Shown here piece after piece: positions 1-11,507 of a DNA stretch of 64,000 nt; the stretch's first letter is position 1, and each line of letters opens with the position of its first letter. This DNA comes from Ptiloglossa arizonensis (Eukaryota > Arthropoda > Insecta > Hymenoptera > Colletidae). A program made the translations under genes and the position numbers. The notes under the pieces were generated by a model. It made no database searches, was not told where the DNA came from, and was given only the letters and a program-made list of their open reading frames with translations. The DNA is taken from positions 1-64,000 of the forward strand of contig NW_027479508.1 in the NCBI RefSeq assembly GCF_051014685.1, in the 5' to 3' direction.

Positions 1-45
1 CTGCTCCAAACGCTTAACCAGAATGGCCTAGGGAAAAAATACACA

Positions 46-62
46 TACCGTTGTAATCGGGC
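46..62 (+). promoter_or_regulatory. CENP-B-box-like motif (representative copy)
   Basis: The sequence TACCGTTGTAATCGGGC aligns without gaps to the mammalian CENP-B box YTTCGTTGGAARCGGGA at 12 of 17 positions. Of the nine positions regarded as essential (nTTCGnnnnAnnCGGGn) it keeps seven: C4, G5, A10 and CGGG at 13-16. It lacks T2 and T3. The motif recurs once per monomer through the array in most units. Binding by a CENP-B or pogo-transposase-derived protein is inference. The two missing thymines argue against binding by mammalian CENP-B itself. Confidence 0.4.
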
Positions 63-156
63 GAGTTTCTACTTTCAAATGCAATAGGACGTTTTGGGTT
101 AGGTCAATCCGTTCGCGAGATATGGGAGTTTGAAGCCAAGAAATGGTTGAGAAGGC

Positions 157-167
157 AAAAAATTTTT
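157..167. other. A6T5 tract (representative copy)
   Basis: The run AAAAAATTTTT occurs once per monomer. A-tracts of this kind bend DNA and influence nucleosome placement. The right part, AAATTTTTCGCA, is nearly invariant, while the bases to its left differ between classes: ggcaaaaaa, gacaacaaa, ggcagaaaa and ggctaaaaa. A second tract, A6 at 34-39 of the monomer, lies about 54 bp downstream across the monomer junction. Confidence 0.7.
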
Positions 168-222
168 CGCAATTCTGCTGCTCCAAACTCTTAACCAGAA
201 TGGCCTAGGGAAAAAATACACA

Positions 223-239
223 TACCGTTGTAATCTGGC
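223..239 (+). other. Disrupted CENP-B-box-like motif in the CTGG monomer class
   Basis: This is the same site one monomer on, where CGGG has become CTGG, removing essential position 14 of the box. By eye I counted about 40 such monomers spread over the window, for example at 1116, 2709, 5529, 14389, 16513, 24478, 38816, 49259, 59527 and 63597. Other variants hitting the box are CGGT (near 30852, 35100, 38109, 44835, 54573), ACAGTTG (A at 30133, 32965, 34381, 35797, 37390, 44116, 47125) and ACCATTG (near 24291 and 26592). Confidence 0.5.
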
Positions 240-3200
240 GAGTTTCTACTTTCAGATGCAATAGGAATTTTTGGGTTAGGTCAAACCGTTCACGAGATAT
301 GGGAGTTTGAAGCAAGAAATGGTTGAGATGGCAAAAAATTTTTCGCAATTCTGCTGCTCCAATCGCTTAGCCAGAATGGCCTAGGGAAAAAATACACATA
401 CCGTTGTAATCGGGCGAGTTTCTACTTTCAGATGCAATAGGAATTTTTGGGTTAGGTCAATCCGTTCGCGAGATATGGGAGTTTTGAAGCTAAGAAATGG
501 TTGATAAGACAACAAATTTTTCGCACTTCTGCTGCTCCAAACGCTTAACCAGAATGGCCTAGGGAAAAAAATACACATACCGTTGTAATCGGGCGAGTTT
601 CTACTTTCAGGTGCAATAGGAATTTTTGGGTTAGGTCAATCCGTTCGCGAGATGTGGGAGTTTGAAGCTAAGAAATGGTTGAGAAGGCAAAAAATTTTAC
701 GCAATTCTGCTGCTCCAAACGCTTAACCAGATGGCCTAGGGAAAAAATACACATACCGTTGTAATCGGGCAAGTTTCTACTTTCAGATGCAACAGGAATT
801 TTTGGGTTAGGTCAATCCGTTCGCGAGATATGGGAGTTTGAAGCTAAGAAATGGTTGAGAAGGCAGAAAATTTTTCGCAATTCTGCTGCTCCAAACGCTT
901 AACCAGAATGGCCTAGGGAAAAATACACATACCGTTGTAATCGGGCTAGTTTCTACTTTCAAATGCAATAGGACGTTTTGGGTTAGGTCAATCCGTTCGC
1001 GAGATATGGGAGTTTGAAGCCAAGAAATGGTTGAGAAGGCAAAAAATTTTCGCAATTCTGCTGCTCCAAACTCTTAACCAGAATGGCCTAGGGAAAAAAT
1101 ACACATACCGTTGTAATCTGGCGAGTTTCTACTTTCAGATGCAATAGGAATTTTTGGGTTAGGTCAATCCGTTCACGAGATATGGGAGTTTGAAGCCAAG
1201 AAATGGTTGAGATGGCAAAAAATTTTTCGCAATTCTGCTGCTCCAAACGCTTAGCCAGAATGGCCTAGGGAAAAAATACACATACCCGTTGTAATCGGGC
1301 GAGTTTCTACTTTCAGATGCAATAGGAATTTTTGGGTTAGGTCAATCCGTTCGCGAGATATGGGAGTTTGAAGCTAAGAAATGGTTGATAAGACAACAAA
1401 TTTTTCGCACTTCTGCTGCTCCAAACGCTTAACCAGAATGGCCTAGGGAAAAAATACATACCGTTGTAATCGGGCGAGTTTCTACTTTCAGATGCAATAG
1501 GAGTTTTTGGGTTAGGTCAATCCGTTCGCGAGATATGGGAGTTTGAAGCAAGAAATGGTTGAGAAGACAACAAATTTTTCGCACTTCTGCTGCTCCAAAC
1601 GCTTAACCAGAATGGCCTAGGGACAAAATACACATACCGTTGTAATCGGGCGAGTTTCTACTTTCAGATGCAATAGGAATTTTTGGGTTAGGTCAATCCG
1701 TTCGCGAGATATGGGAGTTTGAAGCTAAGAAATGGTAGAGAAGACAACAAATTTTTCGCACTTCTGCTGCTCCAAACGCTTAACCAGAATGGCCTAGGGA
1801 AAAAATACACATACCGTTGTAATCGGGCGAGTTTCTACTTTCAGATGCAACAGGAATTTTTTGGTTAGGTCAATCCGTTCGCTAGATATGGGAGTTTGAA
1901 GCCAAGAAATGGTTGAGAAGGCAAAAAATTTTTCGCAATTCTGCTGCTCCAAACTCTTAACCAGAATGGCCTAGGGAAAAAATACACATACCGTTGTAAT
2001 CTGGCGAGTTGCTACTTTCAGATGCAATAGGAATTTTTGGGTTAGGTCAATCCGTTCACGAGATATGGGAGTTTGAAGCCAAGAAATGGTTGAGATGGCA
2101 AAAAATTTTTCGCAATTCTGCTGCTCCAAACGCTTAGCCAGAATGGCCTAGGGAAAAAATACACATACCGTTGTAATCGGGCGAGTTTCTACTTTCAGGT
2201 GCAATAGGAATTTTTGGGTTAGGTCAATCCGTTCGCGAGATATGGGAGTTTGAAGCCAAGAAATGGTTGAGAAGGCAAGAAATTTTTCGCAATTCTGCTG
2301 CTCCAAACTCTTAACCAGAATGGCCTAGGGAAAAAATACACATACCGTTGTAATCGGGCGAGTTTCTACTTTCAGGTGCAATAGGAATTTTTGGGTTAGG
2401 TCAATCCGTTCGCGAGATATGGGAGTTTGAAGCCAAGAAATGGTTGAGAAGGCAAAAAATTTTTCGCAATTCTGCTGCTCCAAACGCTTAACCAGAATGG
2501 CCTAGGGAAAAAATACACATACCGTTGTCATCGGGCGAGTTTCTACTTTCAAATGCAATAGGACGTTTTGGGTTAGGTCAATCCGTTCGCGAGATATGGG
2601 AGTTTGAAGCCAAGAAATGGTTGAGAAGGCAAAAAATTTTTCGCAATTCTGCTGCTCCAAACTCTTAACCAGAATGGCCTAGGGAAAAAATACACATACC
2701 GTTGTAATCTGGCGAGTTTCTACTTTCAGATGCAATAGGAATTTTTGGGTTAGGTCAATCCGTTCACGAGATATGGGAGTTTGAAGCCAAGAAATGGTTG
2801 AGATGGCAAAAAATTTTTCGCAATTCTGCTGCTCCAAACGCTTAGCCAGAATGGCCTAGGGAAAAAATACACATACCGTTGTAATCGGGCGAGTTTCTAC
2901 TTTCAGATGCAATAGGAATTTTTGGGTTAGGTCAATCCGTTCGCGAGATATGGGAGTTTGAAGCCAAGAAATGGTTGAGAAGACAACAAATTTTTCGCAA
3001 TTCTGCTGCTCCAAACGCTTAACCAGAATGGCCTAGGGAAAAAATACACATACCGTTGTAATCGGGCGAGTTTCTACTTTCAGATGCAATAGGAATTTTT
3101 GGGTTAGGTCAATCCGTTCGCGAGATATGGGAGTTTGAAGCTAAGAAATGGTAGAGAAGACAACAAATTTTTCGCACATCTGCTGCTCCAAACGCTTAAC

Positions 3201-3304
3201 CAGAATGGCCTAGGGAAAAAATACACATACCGTTGTAATCGGGCGAGTTTCTACTTTCAGATGCAATAGGAATTTTTGGGTTAGGTCAATCCGTTCGCGA
3301 GATA

Positions 3305-4718
3305 TGGGAGTTTGAAGCTAAGAAATGGTAAAGAAGACAACAAATTTTTCGCAATTCTGCTTCTCCAAACGCTTAACCAGAATGGGCTAGGGAAAAAATA
3401 CACATACCGTTGTAATCGGGCGAGTTTCTACTTTCAGGTGCAATAGGAATTTTTGGGTTAGGTCAATCCGTTCGCGAGATATGGGAGTTTGAAGCCAAGA
3501 AATGGTTGAGAAGGCAAAAAATTTTTCGCAATTCTGCTGCTCCAAACTCTTAACCAGAATGGCCTAGGGAAAAAATACACATACCGTTGTAATCGGGCGA
3601 GTTTCTACTTTCAGATGCAACAGGAATTTTTGGGTTAGGTCAATCCGTTCGCGAGATATGGGAGTTTGAAGCCAAGAAATGGTTGAGAAGGCAAAAAATT
3701 TTTCGCAATTCTGCTGCTCCAAACTCTTAACCAGAATGGCCTAGGGAAAAAATACACAAACCGTTGTAATCTGGCGAGTTTCTACTTTCAGATGCAATAG
3801 GAGTTTTTGGGTTAAGTCAATCCGTTCGCGAGATATGGGAGTTTGAAGCCAAGAAATGGTTGAGAAGACAACAAATTTTTCGCACTTCTGCTGCTCCAAA
3901 CGCTTAACCAGAATAGCCTAGGGAAAAAATACACATACCGTTGTAATCGGGCGAGTTTCTACTTTCAGATGCAACAGGAATTTTTGGGTTAGGTCAATCT
4001 GTTCGCTTGATGTGGGAGTTTGAAGCTAAGAAATGGTAAAGAAGACAACAAATTTTTCGCAATTCTGCTTCTCCAAACGCTTAACCAGAATGGGCTAGGG
4101 AAAAAATACACATACCGTTGTAATCGGGCGAGTTTCTACTTTCAGGTGCAATAGGAATTTTTGGGTTAGGTCAATCCGTTCGCGAGATATGGGAGTTTGA
4201 AGCCAAGAAATGGTTGAGAAGGCAAAAATTTTTCGCAATTCTGCTGCTCCAAACTCTTAACCAGAATGGCCTAGGGAAAAAATACACATACCGTTGTAAT
4301 CGGGCGAGTTTCTACTTTCAGATGCAACAGGAATTTTTGGGTTAGGTCAATCCGTTCGCGAGATATGGGAGTTTGAAGCCAAGAAATGGTTGACAAGGCA
4401 AAAAATTTTTGCAATTCTGCTGCTCCAAACTCTTAACCAGAATGGCCTAGGGAAAAAATACACAAACCGTTGTAATCTGGCGAGTTTCTACTTTCAGATG
4501 CAATAGGAGTTTTTGGGTTAAGTCAATCCGTTCGCGAGATATGGGAGTTTGAAGCCAAGAAATGGTTGAGAAGACAACAAATTTTTCGCACTTCTGCTGC
4601 TCCAAACGCTTAACCAGAATGGCCTAGGGAAAAAATACACATACCGTTGTAATCGGGCGAGTTTCTACTTTCAGATGCAATAGGAGTTTTTGGGTTAGGT
4701 CAATCCGTTCGCGAGATA
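3305..4718. repeat. Four-monomer tandem duplication (708 bp, 706 observed later)
   Basis: Rare markers recur four monomers apart: the taaagaag variant at 3330 and 4038, gggctaggg with cttctcc just after each, cacaaaccg at about 3756 and 4462, and gttaagtc at 3815 and 4521. The later spacing is 706 rather than 708 because the second copy has lost single bases near 4225 and 4411. The copies diverge at their outer ends (caatctgttcgcttgatg near 3998 only in the first). Confidence 0.75.
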
Positions 4719-7189
4719 TGGGAGTTTGAAGCCAAGAAATGGTAGAGAAGACAACAAATTTTTCGCACTTCTGCTGCTCCAAACGCTTAACCAGAATGGC
4801 CTAGGGAAAAAATACACATACCGTTGTAATCGGGCGAGTTTCTACTTTCAGATGCAATAGGAATTTTTGGGTTAGGTCAATCCGTTCGCGAGATATGGGA
4901 GTTTGAATCCAAGAAATGGTTGAGAAGACAACAAATTTTTCGCACTTCTGCTGCTCCAAACTCTTAACCAGAATGGCCTAGGGAAAAAATACACATACCG
5001 TTGTAATCGGGCGAGTTTCTACTTTTAGGTGCAATAGGAATTTTTGGGTTAGGTCAATCCGTTCGCGAGATATGGGAGTTTGAAGCCAAGAAATGGTTGA
5101 GAAGGCAAAAAATTTTTCGCAATTCTGCTGCTCCAAACTCTTAACCAGAATGGCCTAGGGAAAAAATACACATACCGTTGTAATCGGGCGAGTTTCTACT
5201 TTCAGATGCAACAGGAATTTTTGGGTTAGGTCAATCCGTTCGCTTGATGTGGGAGTTTGAAGCTACGAAATGGTTGAGAAGGCAAAAAATTTTTCGCATT
5301 TCTGCTGCTCCAAACGCTTAACCAGAATGGCCTAGGGAAAAAATACACATACCGTTGTAATCGGGCGAGCTTCTACTTTCAAATGCAATAGGACGTTTTG
5401 GGTTAGGTCAATCCGTTCGCGAGATATGGGAGTTTGAAGCCAAGAAATGGTTGAGAAGGCAAAAAATTTTTCGCAATTCTGCTGCTCCAAACTCTTAACC
5501 AGAATGGCCTAGGGAAAAAATACACATACCGTTGTAATCTGGCGAGTTTCTACTTTCAGATGCAATAGGAATTTTTGGGTTAGGTCAATCCGTTCACGAG
5601 ATATGGGAGTTTGAAGCCAAGAAATGGTTGAGATGGCAAAAAATTTTTCGCAATTCTGCTGCTCCAAACGCTTAGCCAGAATGGCCTAGGGAAAAAATAC
5701 ACATACCGTTGTAATCGGGCGAGTTTCTACTTTCAGATGCAATAGGAATTTTTGGGTTAGGTCAATCCGTTCGCGAGATATGGGAGTTTGAAGCTAAGAA
5801 ATGGTTGATAAGACAACAAATTTTTCGCACTTCTGCTGCTCCAAACGCTTAACCAGAATGGCCTAGGGAAAAAATACACATACCGTTGTAATCGGGCGAG
5901 TTTCTACTTTCAGATGCAATAGGAGTTTTTGGGTTAGGTCAATCCGTTCGCGAGATATGGGAGTTTGAAGCCAAGAAATGGTTGAGAAGACAACAAATTT
6001 TTCGCACTTCTGCTGCTCCAAACGCTTAACCAGAATGGCCTAGGGACAAAATACACATACCGTTGTAATCGGGCGAGTTTCTACTTTCAGATGCAATAGG
6101 AATTTTTGGGTTAGGTCAATCCGTTCGCGAGATATGGGAGTTTGAAGCTAAGAAATGGTAGAGAAGACAACAAATTTTTCGCACTTCTGCTGCTCCAAAC
6201 GCTTAACCAGAATGGCCTAGGGAAAAAATACACATACCGTTGTAATCGGGCGAGTTTCTACTTTCAGATGCAATAGGAATTTTTGGGTTAGGTCAATCCG
6301 TTTGCGAGATATGGGAGTTTGAAGCTAAGAAATGGTAGAGAAGACAACAAATTTTTCGCAATTCTGCTTCTTCAAACGCTTAACCAGAATGGCCTAGGGA
6401 AAAAATACACATACCGTTGTAATCGGGCGAGTTTCTACTTTCAGATGCAACTGGAATTTTTGGGTTAGGTCAATCCGTTCGCGAGATGTGGGAGTTTGAA
6501 GCTAAGAAATGGTTGAGAAGGCAAAAAATTTTTCGCATTTCTGCTGCTCCAAACGCTTAACCAGAATGGCCTAGGGAAAAAATACACATACCGTTGTAAT
6601 CGGGCGAGTTTCTACTTTCAGATGCAACAGGAATTTTTGGGTTAGGTCAATCCGTTCGCTAGATATGGGAGTTTGAAGCCAAGAAATGGTTGAGAAGGCA
6701 AAAAATTTTTCGCAATTCTGCTGCTCCAAACTCTTAACCAGAATGGCCTAGGGAAAAAATACACATACCGTTGTAATCTGTCGAGTTGCTACTTTCAGAT
6801 GCAATAGGAATTTTTGGGTTAGGTCAATCCGTTCACGAGATATGGGAGTTTGAAGCCAAGAAATGGTTGAGATGGCAAAAAATTTTTCGCAATTCTGCTG
6901 CTCCAAACGCTTAGCCAGAATGGCCTAGGGAAAAAATACACATACCGTTGTAATCGGGCGAGTTTCTACTTTCAGATGCAATAGGAATTTTTGGGTTAGG
7001 TCAATCCGTTCGCGAGATATGGGAGTTTGAAGCTAAGAAATGGTTGATAAGACAACAAATTTTTCGCACTTCTGCTGCTCCAAACGCTTAACCAGAATGG
7101 CCTAGGGAAAAAATACACATACCGTTGTAATCGGGCGAGTTTCTACTTTCAGATGCAATAGGAGTTTTTGGGTTAGGTCAATCCGTTCG

Positions 7190-7960
7190 CGAGATATGGG
7201 AGTTTGAAGCTAAGAAATGGTAGAGAAGACAACAAATTTTTCGCACTTCTGCTGCTCCAAACGCTTAACCAGAATGGCCTAGGGAAAAAATACACATACC
7301 GTTGTAATCGGGCGAGTTTCTACTTTCAGATGCAATAGGAATTTTTGGGTTAGGTCAATCCGTTCGCGAGATATGGGAGTTTGAAGCCAAGAAATGGTTG
7401 AGAAGACAACAAATTTTTCGCAATTCTGCTGCTCCAAACGCTTAACCAGAATGGCCTAGGGAAAAAATACACATACCGTTGTAATCGGGCGAGTTTCTAC
7501 TTTCAGATGCAATAGGAATTTTTGGGTTAGGTCAATCCGTTCGCGAGATATGGGAGTTTGAAGCTAAGAAATGGTAGAGAAGACAACAAATTTTTCGCAC
7601 TTCTGCTGCTCCAAACGCTTAACCAGAATGGCCTAGGGAAAAAATACACATACCGTTGTAATCGGGCGAGTTTCTACTTTCAGATGCAATAGGAATTTTT
7701 GGGTTAGGTCAATCCGTTCGCGAGATATGGGAGTTTGAAGCCAAGAAATGGTTGAGAAGACAACAAATTTTTCGCAATTCTGCTGCTCCAAACGCTTAAC
7801 CAGAATGGCCTAGGGAAAAAATACACATACCGTTGTAATCGGGCGAGTTTCTACTTTCAGATGCAATAGGAATTTTTGGGTTAGGTCAATCCGTTCGCGA
7901 GATATGGGAGTTTGAAGCTAAGAAATGGTAGAGAAGACAACAAATTTTTCGCACTTCTGC
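7190..7960. repeat. Dimeric (354 bp) higher-order stretch
   Basis: Two monomer types alternate. One has gctaag with tagagaagacaac and cacttctg; the other has gccaag with ttgagaagacaac and caattctg. The order from about 7200 is A-B-A-B-A, at roughly 7210, 7386, 7563, 7740 and 7917. Boundaries are approximate because the flanking monomers share most sites with type A. Confidence 0.65.
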
Positions 7961-9199
7961 TGCTCCAAACGCTTAACCAGAATGGCCTAGGGAAAAAATA
8001 CACATACCGTTGTAATCGGGCGAGTTTCTACTTTCAGATGCAATAGGAATTTTTGGGTTAGGTCAATCCGTTCGCGAGATATGGGAGTTTGAAGCTAAGA
8101 AATGGTAAAGAAGACAACAAATTTTTCGCAATTCTGCTTCTCCAAACGCTTAACCAGAATGGGCTAGGGAAAAAATACACATACCGTTGTAATCGGGCGA
8201 GTTTCTACTTTCAGGTGCAATAGGAATTTTTGGGTTAGGTCAATCCGTTCGCGAGATATGGGAGTTTGAAGCCAAGAAATGGTTGAGAAGGCAAAAAATT
8301 TTTCGCAATTCTGCTGCTCCAAACTCTTAACCAGAATGGCCTAGGGAAAAAATACACATACCGTTGTAATCGGGCGAGTTTCTACTTTCAGATGCAACAG
8401 GAATTTTTGGGTTAGGTCAATCCGTTCGCGAGATATGGGAGTTTGAAGCCAAGAAATGGTTGGGAAGGCAAAAAATTTTTCGCAATTCTGCTGCTCCAAA
8501 CTCTTAACCAGAATGGCCTAGGGAAAAAATACACAAACCGTTGTAATCTGGCGAGTTTCTACTTTCAGATGCAATAGGAATTTTTGGGTTAGGTCAATCC
8601 GTTCGCGAGATATGGGAGTTTGAAGCCAAGAAATGGTTGAGAAGGCAAAAAATTTTTCGCAATTCTGCTGCTCCAAACTCTTAACCAGAATGGCCTAGGG
8701 AAAAAATACACAAACCGTTGTAATCTGGCGAGTTTCTACTTTCAGATGCAATAGGAGTTTTTGGGTTAGGTCAATCCGTTCGCGAGATATGGGAGTTTGA
8801 AGCCAAGAAATGGTTGAGAAGACAACAAATTTTTCGCACTTCTGCTGCTCCAAACGCTTAACCAGAATGGCCTAGGGAAAAAATACACATACCGTTGTAA
8901 TCGGGCGAGTTTCTACTTTCAGATGCAATAGGAATTTTTGGGTTAGGTCAATCCGTTTGCGAGATATGGGAGTTTGAAGCTAAGAAATGGTAGAGAAGAC
9001 AACAAATTTTTCGCAATTCTGCTTCTTCAAACGCTTAACCAGAATGGCCTAGGGAAAAAATACACATACCGTTGTAATCGGGCGAGTTTCTACTTTCAGA
9101 TGCAACTGGAATTTTTGGGTTAGGTCAATCCGTTCGCGAGATGTGGGAGTTTGAAGCAAAGAAATGGTTGAGAAGGCAAAAAATTTTTCGCATTTCTGC

Positions 9200-9910
9200 T
9201 GCTCCAAACTCTTAACCAGAATGGCCTAGGGAAAAAATACACATACCGTTGTAATCGGGCGAGTTTCTACTTTCAGATGCAACAGGAATTTTTGGGTTAG
9301 GTCAATCCGTTCGCTTGATGTGGGAGTTTGAAGCTAAGAAATGGTTGAGAAGGCAAAAAATTTTTCGCATTTCTGCTGCTCCAAACGCTTAACCAGAATG
9401 GCCTAGGGAAAAAATACACATACCGTTGTAATCGGGCGAGCTTCTACTTTCAAATGCAATAGGACGTTTTGGGTTAGGTCAATCCGTTCGCGAGATATGG
9501 GAGTTTGAAGCCAAGAAATGGTTGAGAAGGCTAAAAATTTTTCGCAATTCTGCTGCTCCAAACTCTTAACCAGAATGGCCTAGGGAAAAAATACACATAC
9601 CGTTGTAATCTGGCGAGTTTCTACTTTCAGATGCAATAGGAATTTTTGGGTTAGGTCAATCCGTTCACGAGATATGGGAGTTTGAAGCCAAGAAATGGTT
9701 GAGATGGCAAAAAATTTTTCGCAATACTGCTGCACCAAACGCTTAGCCAGAATGGCCTAGGGAAAAAATACACATACCGTTGTAATCGGGCGAGTTTCTA
9801 CTTTCAGATGCAATAGGAATTTTTGGGTTAGGTCAATCCGCTCGCGAGATATGGGAGTTTGAAGCTAAGAAATGGTTGATAAGACATCAAATTTTTCGCA
9901 CTTCTGCTGC
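9200..9910. repeat. Four-monomer block, copy 1 (recurs nine monomers later)
   Basis: The block begins in a monomer with TCGCTTGATG (about 9314), continues with a gagcttc/ggacg unit (C at 9441), a CTGG/TCACGAG unit, and a cgcttagcc unit with caatccgctcgcgag and gacatcaaa. The same order occurs 1593 bp (9 x 177) later at 10793-11505, with only scattered substitutions (for example gcaatactg against gcaattctg). The tgcaccaaacgc variant is shared by both. Confidence 0.7.
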
Positions 9911-10792
9911 GCCAAACGCTTAACCAGAATGGCCTAGGGAAAAAATACACATACCGTTGTAATCGGGCGAGTTTCTACTTTCAGATGCAACAGGAATTTT
10001 TGGGTTAGGTCAATCCGTTCGCGAGATATGGGAGTTTGAAGCCAAGAAATGGTTGAGAAGGCAAAAAATTTTTCGCAATTCTGCTGCTCCAAACTCTTAA
10101 CCAGAATGGCCTAGGGAAAAAATACACAAACCGTTGTAATCTGGCGAGTTTCTACTTTCAGATGCAATAGGAGTTTTTGGGTTAGGTCAATCCGTTCGCG
10201 AGATATGGGAGTTTGAAGCCAAGAAATGGTTGAGAAGACAACAAATTTTTCGCACTTCTGCTGCTCCAAACGCTTAACCAGAATAGCCTAGGGAAAAAAT
10301 ACACATACCGTTGTAATCGGGCGAGTTTCTACTTTCAGATGCTATAGGAATTTTTGGGTTAGGTCAATCCGTTCGCGAGATATGGGAGTTTGAAGCTAAG
10401 AAATGGTAGAGAAGACAACAAATTTTTCGCACTTCTGCTGCTCCAAACGCTTAACCAGAATGGCCTAGGGAAAAAATACACATACCGTTGTAATCGGGCG
10501 AGTTTCTACTTTCAGATGCAACAGGAATTTTTGGGTTAGGTCAATCCGTTCGCGAGATATGGGAGTTTGAAGCCAAGAAATGGTTGAGAAGGCAAAAAAT
10601 TTTTCGCAATTCTGCTGCTCCAAACTCTTAACCAGAATGGCCTAGGGAAAAAATACACATACCGTTGTAATCGGGCGAGTTTCTACTTTTAGGTGCAATA
10701 GGAATTTTTGGGTTAGGTCAATCCGTTCGCGAGATATGGGAGTTTGAAGCCAAGAAATGGTTGAGAAGGCAAAAAATTTTTCGCAATTCTGC

Positions 10793-11505
10793 TGCTCCAA
10801 ACTCTTAACCAGAATGGCCTAGGGAAAAAATACACATACCGTTGTAATCGGGCGAGTTTCTACTTTCAGATGCAACAGGAATTTTTGGGTTAGGTCAATC
10901 CGTTCGCTTGATGTGGGAGTTTGAAGCTAAGAAATGGTTGAGAAGGCAAAAAATTTTTCGCATTTCTGCTGCTCCAAACGCTTAACCAGAATGGCCTAGG
11001 GAAAAAATACACATACCGTTGTAATCGGGCGAGCTTCTACTTTCAAATGCAATAGGACGTTTTGGGTTAGGTCAATCCGTTCGCGAGATATGGGAGTTTG
11101 AAGCCAAGAAATGGTTGAGAAGGCTAAAAATTTTTCGCAATTCTGCTGCTCCAAACTCTTAACCAGAATGGCCTAGGGAAAAAATACACGTACCGTTGTA
11201 ATCTGGCGAGTTTCTACTTTCAGATGCAATAGGAATTTTTGGGTTAGGTCAATCCGTTCACGAGATATGGGAGTTTGAAGCCAAGAAATGGTTGAGATGG
11301 CAAAAAATTTTTCGCAATTCTGCTGCACCAAACGCTTAGCCAGAATGGCCTAGGGAAAAAATACACATACCGTTGTAATCGGGCGAGTTTCTACTTTCAG
11401 ATGCAATAGGAATTTTTGGGTTAGGTCAATCCGCTCGCGAGATATGGGAGTTTGAAGCTAAGAAATGGTTGATAAGACATCAAATTTTTCGCACTTCTGC
11501 TGCTC
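10793..11505. repeat. Four-monomer block, copy 2
   Basis: This copy matches 9200-9910 at an offset of 1593 bp: TCGCTTGATG at about 10907, gagcttc with C at 11034, tgcaccaaacgc near 11325, caatccgctcgcgag near 11433 and gacatcaaa near 11477. The monomers between the two copies are of other classes, so this is either a nine-monomer higher-order unit that has since been remodelled or a transferred block. Confidence 0.7.
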
Positions 11506-11507
11506 CA

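Larger units (their letters stand above)
1..177. repeat. Reference monomer (first complete unit)
   Basis: This unit gives the coordinate system used in the other entries. Landmarks: CCTAGG (AvrII-type palindrome) at 27-32, an A6 tract at 34-39, a CENP-B-box-like motif at 46-62, GGGTTAGG at 96-103, TCGCGA (NruI-type palindrome) at 113-118, and an A6T5 tract at 157-167. Diagnostic variable sites are position 12 (cgctt or ctctt), 17 (taacc or tagcc), 59 (CGGG or CTGG), 78-79 (caaatg, cagatg or caggtg), 85 (aatagg or aacagg), 89-91 (gaatt, gagtt or gacgt), 115-122 (TCGCGAG, TCACGAG or TCGCTTGATG), 137 (gccaag or gctaag), 146-160 and 171-172. This copy is of the caaatg...ggacg class. I see no internal subrepeat that would suggest a smaller ancestral unit. 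Confidence 0.95.
1..4420. repeat. Left segment: indel-rich monomer mosaic
   Basis: The first 25 monomers carry 11 small length changes. Losses: one base near 313, 730, 919-923, 1047-1050, 1549, 4224-4228 and 4411, and two bases near 1457. Gains: one base near 482-485, 565-571 and 1285-1287. The sum is -6, which exactly accounts for the monomer start at 4420 against the expected 4426. Variant classes change almost every monomer. A caaatg...ggacg unit followed by a CTGG/TCACGAG unit and a cgcttagcc unit recurs from about 1, 885 and 2490. No gene or other element is visible. Confidence 0.85.

Noticed and set aside
96..103. GGGTTAGG in every monomer, resembling vertebrate-type telomere sequence.
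   Set aside because: It is a single 8-base match per 177 bp, never in tandem, and variants such as gggata and gttagctc are tolerated. It gives no support for a telomere or interstitial telomeric repeat.
157..167. A6T5 tract as a replication origin or terminator element.
   Set aside because: The tract is a simple A/T run in each monomer with no stem-loop before it and no accompanying origin motifs. DNA bending is the only property supportable from sequence.
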